Shown here in pieces: positions 1-5,898 of a stretch of DNA of 7,707 nucleotides. Position numbers and translations under genes: made by a program. Each line of letters begins with the position of its first letter. The first letter of the stretch is position 1. Below the pieces are notes generated by a model. It saw nothing but the letters and a program-made list of their open reading frames with translations, ran no database searches and was not told where the DNA came from. This DNA comes from an uncultured Clostridia bacterium (lineage in GTDB: Bacteria > Bacillota > Clostridia > Oscillospirales > Ruminococcaceae), in assembly GCA_945867255.1 (NCBI GenBank), contig CAMBHV010000051.1:1-7707 (forward strand), written 5' to 3'.

Positions 1-4
1 TATA

Positions 5-994
5 TCATTTCCATTTCAAAACGCGGGATACACGATATCCAATATACCGAAACACATCCGCAAACAGCCAAATTTCAATCAGGATATAATTTGGAATGTT
101 TTTTATACGAAAGCGAGGTTTTTCCAGATGCGGCATGGCACGCATCGCCTCTTTTGCCCCTTGAAGATATGGCGTCCAAAATCCCCGTAAACCAAACACC
201 AGCACTTTTAAAAGATATCCGGCTGCAAGGAACGGGAAGTTCAGCACAAACATCAAAAGCGGCATATTCTTCCATGGCAGCAAAATACTGTTGCGCCCGC
301 TTTGTACGCTTTTAAACTGATTATATCGCACGGCACCTGTGGTAGCACCACAAATATGGTAACATTTTGCCGCCGGGCAATACATATTTCGATATCCCAA
401 GCTGTTGGCGCGCCATGAAATATCTACGTCTTCAAAATAGGCAAAAAACGTTTCATCAAACAAGCCTATCTTGTCCAGAATACACTTGCGGTATAAACTG
501 GCCCCGCCACAAGCAGAAAAAATGCGCTGCGGCTTTGTGTAACGCTTCCAGTACCTGCCGTCACCGCGTTTACACGCCCATCCAAATAATGTAACATAAT
601 CGCCCGCATCATCAGCCAGATCACGCTCAAAATGCCGAATCATCAGGCTTTGCACGGCGAAAATATTTTTATCCGTATCGGCCATGGCAATCAGTTCTTC
701 CAACCACTGCGGCTCGGCAAAAGCATCATTATTAAACAGCACCACATATTCGCCTTTTGCTGCACGGATCCCCTGGTTCACTGCGTGAGAAAACCCTGTG
801 TTGTTCCCGTTTTCAATCAGGGTATACCCTGGCTGTCCTGCATAACTGCGGGCAATGGCAAGGCTTTCGTCGGTGGAACCATTGTCTATCACGATCAATT
901 CAAAATCCCGAAATGTTTGGGCACGAACAGATTCAATAGAATCCTTCAGCCACCCTTTTCCGTTCAGGTTTGGAATTACAACGCTTGCCTTCAC
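5..994 (-). CDS. Glycosyltransferase family 2 (GT-A fold)
   Basis: Predicted 329-residue inverting glycosyltransferase that moves a sugar from a nucleotide-sugar donor to a cell-surface polysaccharide or lipid acceptor at the inner face of the membrane. Visible GT2 signatures are an N-terminal VVIPNLNG strand, DNGSTD at residues 37-42, NNTGF at 64-68, FNND at 87-90 in the DXD metal-binding position, CGGASLYR at 162-169, and FEDVDISWR at 187-195, where the Glu-Asp pair is the usual catalytic-base region. Residues about 245-270 form one hydrophobic segment, probably membrane-associated. The layout resembles rhamnosyltransferase-like GT2 enzymes, but donor and acceptor cannot be read from sequence. 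The start is GTG at 992-994, chosen because AAGGAGG sits 9 nt upstream; the stop is TGA. It has its own promoter, and the neighbour upstream is closed by a terminator, so it is transcribed independently. Its continuing locus, if any, lies beyond the left edge. Confidence 0.9.
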   Translation of the reverse strand: MKASVVIPNLNGKGWLKDSIESVRAQTFRDFELIVIDNGSTDESLAIARSYAGQPGYTLIENGNNTGFSHAVNQGIRAAKGEYVVLFNNDAFAEPQWLEELIAMADTDKNIFAVQSLMIRHFERDLADDAGDYVTLFGWACKRGDGRYWKRYTKPQRIFSACGGASLYRKCILDKIGLFDETFFAYFEDVDISWRANSLGYRNMYCPAAKCYHICGATTGAVRYNQFKSVQSGRNSILLPWKNMPLLMFVLNFPFLAAGYLLKVLVFGLRGFWTPYLQGAKEAMRAMPHLEKPRFRIKNIPNYILIEIWLFADVFRYIGYRVSRVLKWK

Positions 995-1037
995 GGTTCA
1001 CAGCCTCCTTTGCACGCCCCGCGCACACTCTTTGTTC

Positions 1038-1066
1038 AGTATACCTGCTTTGCAAAACAGTGTCAA
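1038..1066 (-). promoter_or_regulatory. Sigma-A promoter of the glycosyltransferase gene
   Basis: Reading the minus strand, TTGACA (1061-1066) is followed by a 17-bp spacer and TATACT (1038-1043): a perfect -35, a 5/6 -10 and ideal spacing. Transcription should begin near 1031, giving a leader of about 36 nt before the GTG start at 994. A second GTTGACA occurs 19 bp further upstream (TTGACA at 1080-1085) but has no matching -10. Confidence 0.8.
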
Positions 1067-1132
1067 CGCAGGCCCTGGCTGTCAACACGCACCTTAATCG
1101 GGATACTATAAAACCGCTTTAAAAGTGTGGCA

Positions 1133-1184
1133 TAAAAAACACAGAGCGCCCTTAGCCTACCCAGGCCCAAGAAGCGCTCTGTGT
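1133..1184 (-). terminator. Rho-independent terminator of the transporter/amidohydrolase unit
   Basis: On the minus strand, ACACAGAGCGC and GCGCTCTGTGT form a perfect 11-bp stem (1174-1184 with 1139-1149). The 24-nt loop can partly pair internally. The stem runs directly into a T tract (about 1134-1139) and then ATG. It lies about 195 nt beyond the amidohydrolase stop, so the transcript carries a long 3' tail. The stem also isolates the glycosyltransferase promoter from read-through. Confidence 0.85.
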
Positions 1185-1378
1185 ATGTTCCATATGGTTT
1201 TCTAATATAGGGCTGTCGGCGCCGAAAACTGAACATTCTCACAAAGCTTCAACGAACCGCCGCAGTTATGCCGAAACATCCGGCTGCCTGAAACCCTTGA
1301 TGTTGGAAACTTTCCAATTCCCGGCTTGCTTTTGCTCTGCCCCGACATTCGCGCGCTTATACAAAAAGGCTGATGCCG
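1185..1378. other. Gene-poor 3' tail between amidohydrolase stop and terminator
   Basis: No confident gene is seen here. It holds a short odd palindrome, TTGGAAA-C-TTTCCAA (1303-1317), and one open minus-strand frame of 48 codons (ATG at 1346-1348, TAG at 1202-1204) with no recognisable ribosome binding site. The whole 995-1378 interval is otherwise accounted for by the glycosyltransferase promoter and leader and by the terminator. Confidence 0.5.
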
Positions 1379-2569
1379 TTATTTTCCCATTGCAAAAGCG
1401 CAGTGCAAGCTTGCGCCCAATGGCAGCGCCGCCTCATCAAAATCAAAGCGCGGGTCATGCATCAGATGTGTGAAACCCTTCTCTTCATTTCGTGCGCCCA
1501 GCCACACAAATGCCGAGGGCACTTTCTGTGCAAAATAGGCAAAATCCTCCGCGCCCATCTGTGCATGCTTCAAATGAAGTGGCGAAACACCCGGTAACTG
1601 CTGTGCAAGCTTTCCAACATACAGTTCCTCCTGTTCGTCTGTCACCAGAACAGGCAGCCCGTGCCGGATTACCACCTCGCCTTTCGCACCTGCTGCATCA
1701 CACAGCCCATACAGAATCTTCTGTGCATGTTCCAGGATAAAGGCACGCGTTTTTTCCGACTGGCAGCGCAATGTTACTGTAAGCTGCGCACGTTCCGGCA
1801 CCACGTTGCGCACCGTGCCTGCATGGAATGTCCCAATAGCAAACACTGCCGGATCAAATGGGTCTATCCGGCGCGACATGAAACTTTCCATCTCTGCAAC
1901 ATAATGCGCACCAATACTCAACGCATCCACACAGCAATGCGGCAGCCCTGCATGCCCTCCCTGGCCTGTAATCGCAATATCCAGCTCGTCTGTAGACGCC
2001 ATGGTGCTACCACACAAAAGGCCCACATTCCCAAGCGCTTGCTCGGTCGTGAGATGCAGTGCAAACATAGCCGCCGGCAGAATGCCTTTTTCCTCCAGCT
2101 CCGGCAGCATACGGCGTGCGCCGCCAAGATCCGGGCCTTCTTCGGCCGGCTGGAACACCAGGAGAACATCTTTTTGCAGATGCTGGCGGTGTGTTTGCAG
2201 CATTGCTGCCGCCCCCAGCAGCATGGCTGTGTGCCCGTCGTGGCCGCAAGCATGCATGGCCCCTTTTCGTTTAGAACAGTATGGAACCTGGTTCAGTTCT
2301 TCCATGGGCAGAGCATCCATATCGGCCCGCAGGCCCACGATACCATTTGCGTGTGGCGCATGGATAAGGCCCAACACCCCCACACGTGCGTCCAGCACTT
2401 CTATGCCAAACTCAGTTAATTGTTCGCGTACAAAAGCCTCTGTGTCAGCTGTTCCAAATCCTACTTCCGGGTTTTCATGCAAGTGCCGGCGCCACTGCAC
2501 AAGCCGGGGTGCAAGGGCTTGTGCCTCCTGTGCAAGCTGTATTGCCAGCGTTTGATTCAGTTCACTCAT
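1379..2569 (-). CDS. M20D-family metallo-amidohydrolase (N-acyl amino acid / peptide deacylase type)
   Basis: Predicted 396-residue cytoplasmic amidohydrolase of peptidase family M20, subfamily D (relatives: hippurate hydrolase, N-acyl-L-amino-acid amidohydrolase, IAA-amino-acid hydrolase, AbgA/AbgB). It would cleave the amide bond of an N-acylated amino acid or small peptide. Metal and catalytic residues are all present: MHACGHDGH at 105-113 (Cys108, His110), the PAEEG pair Glu143-Glu144, His172 in FALHL, and His371 in LMHDPRFDFDE. The lid/dimerisation domain is about residues 186-300 and contains GQGGHAGLPH (202-211). Length is normal for the family. The ATG at 2567-2569 has AAAGGAGG 11 nt upstream; the stop is TAA. 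It lies 87 nt downstream of the transporter gene on the same strand with no promoter recognised between them, so probably one operon: import, then hydrolysis. Exact substrate is unknown; members of this subfamily are often mis-annotated by substrate. Confidence 0.92.
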   Translation of the reverse strand: MSELNQTLAIQLAQEAQALAPRLVQWRRHLHENPEVGFGTADTEAFVREQLTEFGIEVLDARVGVLGLIHAPHANGIVGLRADMDALPMEELNQVPYCSKRKGAMHACGHDGHTAMLLGAAAMLQTHRQHLQKDVLLVFQPAEEGPDLGGARRMLPELEEKGILPAAMFALHLTTEQALGNVGLLCGSTMASTDELDIAITGQGGHAGLPHCCVDALSIGAHYVAEMESFMSRRIDPFDPAVFAIGTFHAGTVRNVVPERAQLTVTLRCQSEKTRAFILEHAQKILYGLCDAAGAKGEVVIRHGLPVLVTDEQEELYVGKLAQQLPGVSPLHLKHAQMGAEDFAYFAQKVPSAFVWLGARNEEKGFTHLMHDPRFDFDEAALPLGASLHCAFAMGK

Positions 2570-2600
2570 CGTTTCAATTGCCTCCTTTGGCGCTACAGTG

Positions 2601-2629
2601 GAAAACAGCGCGGACGCCGCGCTGTTTTC
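2601..2629 (-). terminator. Intercistronic 13-bp stem-loop (partial terminator/attenuator or mRNA-processing hairpin)
   Basis: GAAAACAGCGCGG (2601-2613) and CCGCGCTGTTTTC (2617-2629) are perfect inverse complements around a 3-nt loop, between the transporter stop and the amidohydrolase ribosome binding site. GC core plus T4 resembles an intrinsic terminator, and the A4/T4 ends let it act on either strand. The T tract is short and part of the stem, so partial termination or protection of the upstream message is more likely than a full stop. The structure itself is directly visible; its effect is inferred. Confidence 0.6.
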
Positions 2630-2656
2630 ACCTTAAAATAAGCTGTTGCCTGCTGT

Positions 2657-4096
2657 TTACATGGGGCCATATCCGATGGCAATAGCGCCAAATACGAATA
2701 TTACCTGCAGTACAAACAGCACACCGAAGAACGGCAAAAGCCATTTGTAATATTTGTTCAAAGGAATCTTCACCATGGCACACACGATCATCATGAAGCC
2801 GGTCGGCCACAAAAGGTTGGAAAAGCCATCGCCAAACTGGAAAATCAGCACCGCGATCTGGCGGTTCATTCCAATCAGATCTGCAATCGGCGTCATGATC
2901 GGCATGGACACTGCCGCCTGGCCGGAACCGGAAGGAATCAACAAGTTCAGGAAGGTCTGGAATACCAGCATTCCCAATCCGCTAAGGTAAAGCGACAGGC
3001 CATCCAGAACCGAAACACAGCTATGAATGATAGTGTCCAGAATATTACCCTTCGTTACCACCTGCAGAATGCCACGTGCCACGCCTACGATCACCGCACT
3101 CAACACGCCTCCCTGCAGGCCTTCCACAAGGATGGATGCCGTTTTACTGGCGCTCCAGCGATTGATAATGCCAACCGTTACTGAAACCATCAGGAATATA
3201 GCCGCAACCTGGTTGATATACCACCCCTGTGTGATCAGGCCCCAGGCCATCACACCAACGCCCACGAACAGGGCTGCAATGGAAAGCTTGCGTTGCAAAG
3301 TAAAGGGCGTATTTAAACGCTGCTCATCTACCGCAAGGTCCGAATAATCAATCCCATGCACAATGCTATAAGTCGGATTTTTGCGCACCTTTGCGCCATA
3401 GCGGAGCACGTAGAAAATCGTGAACGCCGTCATTACCACCAGAATCAGAACACGATATGCAAGGCCTGAATACAAAGGCAACTCTGCAATGGCCTGCGCC
3501 ACACCAATGCTGAACGGGTTTACGGTAGCAGAGGCAAAACCAATCCCCACCGGAATTACGGAAATGCCTACACCTACCATGGCATCATACCCAAGTGCCA
3601 TGCTGACAGCCACAAAAATGGGTGCGAATGCAATGATCTCTTCGTACGACATGGTACCGGTAGAACCCCATACCGCCAGCAAAGCCATCAGGCATGCAAT
3701 AATGATATTAGCCGCCTGCGGGCGCGACTTTGTTTTTTTCACCATGGCTGCGATCGCTGCGTCGATCGCACCTGTTTTTTCCAGAAGATGCAGGCAGGAA
3801 AATGCCGCAAAAATCATAAAGGTGATATCTGCCGCACTGATCAGACCTTCTTCAATGCACAAAAACATGCCGAACAGGCCTACCGGCGTCTGCTCTACAT
3901 ATTGAAAGCTGCTTGGATCCACCACTTCTCTGCCGCTGGCTTCGTCAAGCACTCGCGTATACTGGCCCGCCGGTACCACATAGGTGCAGATGGTGGCAAC
4001 CACAATCGCAATCAATAACACTACCAGAATATGAGGGAATTCTTTTTTCTTCTTCCCTTTCTGGTTGCCCGTCAGAGCCGTATCCGGTTTTTCCAT
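2657..4096 (-). CDS. YfcC/DcuC-superfamily membrane transporter
   Basis: Predicted 479-residue polytopic inner-membrane carrier, about 11-13 hydrophobic segments, of the YfcC family in the DcuC/ArcD-like group (PF03606-type). Characterised relatives move C4-dicarboxylates or basic amino acids, and many YfcC members are predicted amino-acid or peptide carriers. Family marks: YVVPAGQYTR (39-48) after the first helix, GSTGTMSYEE (144-153), TVNPFSIGVAQAIAELP (191-207), IPSGSGQAAVSMPIMTPIAD (387-406) and FGDGFSNLLWPTG (421-433). A lysine run (KGKKKK) precedes helix 1. I place the start at ATG 4094-4096 because AAAGGAAGG lies just upstream. The frame stays open to a GTG at 4129 with no ribosome binding site, and that version would leave a very short leader. 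Stop is TAA. It has a MerR-type promoter and is followed by the M20D amidohydrolase, suggesting the imported compound is an amide that the enzyme then cleaves. The substrate is not readable from sequence. Confidence 0.9.
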   Translation of the reverse strand: MEKPDTALTGNQKGKKKKEFPHILVVLLIAIVVATICTYVVPAGQYTRVLDEASGREVVDPSSFQYVEQTPVGLFGMFLCIEEGLISAADITFMIFAAFSCLHLLEKTGAIDAAIAAMVKKTKSRPQAANIIIACLMALLAVWGSTGTMSYEEIIAFAPIFVAVSMALGYDAMVGVGISVIPVGIGFASATVNPFSIGVAQAIAELPLYSGLAYRVLILVVMTAFTIFYVLRYGAKVRKNPTYSIVHGIDYSDLAVDEQRLNTPFTLQRKLSIAALFVGVGVMAWGLITQGWYINQVAAIFLMVSVTVGIINRWSASKTASILVEGLQGGVLSAVIVGVARGILQVVTKGNILDTIIHSCVSVLDGLSLYLSGLGMLVFQTFLNLLIPSGSGQAAVSMPIMTPIADLIGMNRQIAVLIFQFGDGFSNLLWPTGFMMIVCAMVKIPLNKYYKWLLPFFGVLFVLQVIFVFGAIAIGYGPM

Positions 4097-4117
4097 GAAT
4101 AATTCCTTCCTTTCACA

Positions 4118-4142
4118 CCCTGCTCGCACGTTTTATGCAGGG
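4118..4142 (-). other. Leader hairpin of the transporter mRNA
   Basis: CCCTGC (4118-4123) and GCAGGG (4137-4142) form a 6-bp stem with a 13-nt loop in the transporter 5' leader, between the expected transcription start (about 4151) and the ribosome binding site (about 4104-4110). It may stabilise the 5' end; it does not mask the ribosome binding site. Function is unknown. Confidence 0.35.
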
Positions 4143-4157
4143 CCACTTTGTTGTTTC

Positions 4158-4188
4158 ATCATAAACCTTAGACCTGCTCTAATGTCAA
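4158..4188 (-). promoter_or_regulatory. MerR-type promoter/operator (19-bp spacer with dyad) of the transporter operon
   Basis: On the minus strand TTGACA (4183-4188) and TATGAT (4158-4163) are separated by 19 bp, 2 bp longer than optimal for sigma-A. An inverted repeat is centred at 4175 in that spacer: arms ACATTAGA and TCTAAGGT around a 5-nt centre, with 7 of 8 positions complementary. An overlong spacer holding a dyad is the hallmark of promoters activated by MerR-family proteins, which twist the DNA so that RNA polymerase can align both elements. A MerR-family gene ends about 400 bp upstream on the same strand. The -35 is preceded by an A/T-rich run that could act as an UP element. Spacing and dyad are seen directly; the identity of the activator is inferred from proximity. 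Confidence 0.75.
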
Positions 4189-4263
4189 GCCCTTAAAAAT
4201 AAAAGGCCCAGTGTTAGGCATAACGATGCAAAAGTAGCGGCACTGTCATAGAAGGCAACAGAT

Positions 4264-4305
4264 AAAAGCGGCCCCCAAGCCACCAGGGCTCGAGGGGCCG
4301 CTTTT
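4264..4305 (-). terminator. Terminator of the MerR-like gene
   Basis: AAAAGCGGCCCC (4264-4275) and GGGGCCGCTTTT (4294-4305) are perfect 12-bp complements, with an inner AGCC/GGCT pairing in the 18-nt loop. On the minus strand the stem ends in TTTT, giving an intrinsic terminator; it is symmetrical enough to work both ways. It separates the regulator transcript from the transporter promoter. A second, weaker 7-bp stem (TGGGGCA/TGCCCCA, 4329-4350) lies just before it in the regulator's 3' tail. Confidence 0.75.
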
Positions 4306-4442
4306 CACACTTGCACCATCCAAAATTGTGGGGCAGAGCTATATGCCCCAGAAAAAGGCCAATTGAGGATTCCCATGCACGGAAAAACACCGAATTCATC
4401 CTTGATGATTGACAAGGCAGTTTGATGCCACAGCCGCAAAAG

Positions 4443-4571
4443 TTAGCCTTTTGGGGGCAGCGGATTCTTTCTTTCATCACACTTTTCCAGGCGCCAATCA
4501 AACATCCGCTTATAGGCAGAGCACATCTTGTTTTTCCACCGCTGCATCTCCGCACGCCTGTCCGGCGTAAG
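4443..4571 (-). other. In-frame open extension after the amber stop of the MerR-like gene
   Basis: Directly after the TAG at 4572-4574, the same frame stays open for 42 codons to TAA (4443-4445). It reads LTPDRRAEMQRWKNKMCSAY, then KRMFDWRLEKCDERKNPLPP, then KG: charged, aromatic-bearing and helix-forming, unlike the Cys/Pro/Ser-rich products of shadow frames nearby. A single C-to-T change would turn a CAG (Gln) codon into this TAG. It may be the former C-terminus of the regulator (recent truncation), a readthrough extension, or an artefact. It has an internal ATG but no good ribosome binding site, so separate translation is unlikely. Confidence 0.5.
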
Positions 4572-5384
4572 CTATTCTACGGGCACCCATATTTCGAAAT
4601 GGTCGCCCGCGCCACCTTTTCCGGCGTGTGTAGAAGTCATACGCACCCAAATCTCTCCTGAGGGACGAAGCCCCTTCTGATGCATAAACTTCTTGATTTC
4701 CAGAAATTTAGGCCCACTGTCATCCAACCCACGATGCAACATAGAAAACACACAGAGATGCGGTGCAAACACCCGAAATTCCTTGGCTGGAAACCCCGAA
4801 CTTCTGCGCAAATCCTCATCGTCTTTCATCGTTACCGCATAGCGAGGATGCCTGTATATGGTTTCAAATTCCTGCTGGGTGCAAGCATCAAACAGAGTTT
4901 TGTCGTATACAAGGGTAAACTTCGGCACATTGTTCTGCGTTAGATGCCGAAAATCCTCCATTGTCGTCAGCAAAGAATCCTTCATCGGCTTATACAACAT
5001 GGCTTCGTTTCGACGCAACACCACTTCATCCCGGTTACACAACGCATTGTCAAATGTGCGGTAATAGTCGTGTACCTGGCTACGCAAATGTTCCATCTGC
5101 TCTATCTTTTTTACCAGCATCTTCTCTTGCTGGCGCATCGTTTCTCGAAGTTCCACAAGGTCACTGTCGTACAAAACTGTCCGAATCTTTTCCAGCGGCA
5201 GTTCTATGCCGCGCAGGCACATCACATAGGCAAGGCAAATCAGATCTTTTTCATTATAATAGCGATATCTGGTATTCGGGTCTTTTTTCGGGCACACGAT
5301 ACCCATTCGGTCATACAGACGCAGCGTATCTGCACTTACACCAAAAAATCTGGCAAGTTGCCCCACCGTATACACATGCTCCAC
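4572..5384 (-). CDS. MerR-family transcriptional regulator with GyrI-like effector-binding domain
   Basis: Predicted 270-residue dimeric DNA-binding activator. Residues 5-43 carry the MerR winged helix (YTVGQLARFFGVSADTLRLY, then MGIVCPK and a TRYRYY wing). The second helical part runs to about 72, a dimerisation coiled coil covers about 73-107, and about 120-270 form a BmrR/GyrI-like ligand-binding domain ending in the typical HFEIWVPVE strand. There is no cysteine arrangement typical of metal or redox MerR sensors, so an organic ligand is expected. I choose the GTG at 5382-5384: a run of A3G6 lies 6 nt upstream and the MerR fold begins at residue 5. The open frame reaches 5501 but the extra 39 residues are unlike the family. 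The stop is the only TAG among the complete genes here and is followed by a protein-like in-frame extension. It is the likely activator of the transporter promoter downstream. Confidence 0.9.
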   Translation of the reverse strand: MEHVYTVGQLARFFGVSADTLRLYDRMGIVCPKKDPNTRYRYYNEKDLICLAYVMCLRGIELPLEKIRTVLYDSDLVELRETMRQQEKMLVKKIEQMEHLRSQVHDYYRTFDNALCNRDEVVLRRNEAMLYKPMKDSLLTTMEDFRHLTQNNVPKFTLVYDKTLFDACTQQEFETIYRHPRYAVTMKDDEDLRRSSGFPAKEFRVFAPHLCVFSMLHRGLDDSGPKFLEIKKFMHQKGLRPSGEIWVRMTSTHAGKGGAGDHFEIWVPVE

Positions 5385-5398
5385 AGCTCGCCCCCCTT

Positions 5399-5428
5399 TG
5401 TGCCACATGGCTTTTGTATTTTGGCACA
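5399..5428 (-). promoter_or_regulatory. Inverted repeat in the leader of the MerR-like gene
   Basis: TGTGCCA (5399-5405) and TGGCACA (5422-5428) are perfect 7-bp complements 16 nt apart, abutting the regulator's ribosome binding site (5391-5399). It could be a protein-binding operator (arm centres 23 bp apart, about two helical turns) or an mRNA hairpin that limits access to the ribosome binding site. It does not resemble the TTAGA/TCTAA dyad of the transporter promoter, so it is not evidence for autoregulation by the same protein. Confidence 0.4.
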
Positions 5429-5518
5429 GCTTCAGCTTATCATATTTGCGTGCTGGTTTCAAACGGCCTGCCCGCTTGTATCCATGTGCAACGCTTCCCA
5501 TAAAAACGTCTTCTTTTC

Positions 5519-5546
5519 TTCATACAGTTGCCGCCATACAAGTAAA
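5519..5546 (-). promoter_or_regulatory. Possible promoter of the MerR-like gene
   Basis: On the minus strand TTTACT (5541-5546) and TATGAA (5519-5524) are 16 bp apart, each matching 4 of 6 consensus bases. It would give a leader of about 130 nt containing the 5399-5428 inverted repeat. This is only the best candidate seen. Confidence 0.25.
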
Positions 5547-5620
5547 AAGCACTGCCCGGCTCCACTATTCAGCCTTTCCTCTTATCTCTCTACCCAGGAT
5601 TTGTGCAAACAGTTGCACCA

Positions 5621-5739
5621 GAAAGCTCACTCTCCGTATCCTGCTTGGGAAAGCGAATGTACCATGCGCAAAGATGCACTCTTCGTTATCCCGCATGGAC
5701 AAAAGAAAAGGTGCGGACAGTACGGAGTTTTTTGCTTTC
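5621..5739. ncRNA. Candidate structured RNA: three nested perfect stems
   Basis: Three co-linear stems nest: GAAAGC/GCTTTC (5621-5626 with 5734-5739), CTCCGTA/TACGGAG (5632-5638 with 5721-5727) and CCATGCG/CGCATGG (5662-5668 with 5692-5698). The last extends to 9 bp with one bulge. The internal loops are nearly symmetrical (5/6 nt, then about 20/20 nt). The larger one holds GCTT-GGGA-AAGC (5643-5654), a mini-hairpin with a GNRA loop if the plus strand is transcribed. A T6 run (5728-5733) follows the second stem on the plus strand. The long rod with a large central bubble recalls 6S-type RNA architecture, but the element is shorter and I recognise no family sequence. Strand and transcription are undetermined. 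Confidence 0.3.
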
Positions 5740-5883
5740 CTTCACAGCATGCACTCCCGGCAGGCAATAAACACTTTCCGTTTACCTGTTGTTCAAAAGT
5801 GCTTCTTTGTCCATATTTTCCTTACGTCTATCGAATGGGAAAGCGGCATCATGGCCTGTCACTGTTTCGCAGCCCACATCAGG

Positions 5884-5898
5884 CACCTGCCGCAGGTG
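5884..5898. repeat. Odd perfect palindrome
   Basis: CACCTGC and GCAGGTG flank a single central C (7-bp arms, 15 bp in all). With a 1-nt centre it suits a dimeric protein site better than an RNA hairpin, though a 5-bp stem with a 5-nt loop is possible. It lies 45 bp beyond the terminator-like stem of the XRE gene; the cognate protein is unknown. Confidence 0.3.

Noticed and set aside
1661..2555. Long plus-strand open frames opposite the amidohydrolase (1661-2419 and 2001-2555).
   Set aside because: They are antisense shadows of a gene with intact catalytic motifs. Their products are rich in His, Cys, Arg and Ser with no domain, and no ribosome binding site precedes them.
4214..4555. Minus-strand 113-codon open frame downstream of the MerR-like gene.
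   Set aside because: It runs through the terminator hairpin and overlaps, in another frame, the more protein-like extension that continues the MerR frame. There is no ribosome binding site and its composition is implausible.
5399..5428. This inverted repeat as an autoregulatory site for the neighbouring MerR protein.
   Set aside because: It shares no sequence with the TTAGA/TCTAA dyad of the transporter promoter and lies outside any promoter spacer, so only a generic repeat is reported.
5565..5696. 43-codon minus-strand frame (ATG at 5694-5696) as a small gene.
   Set aside because: It has no ribosome binding site, and it coincides with the nested stem structure, which explains the region better.
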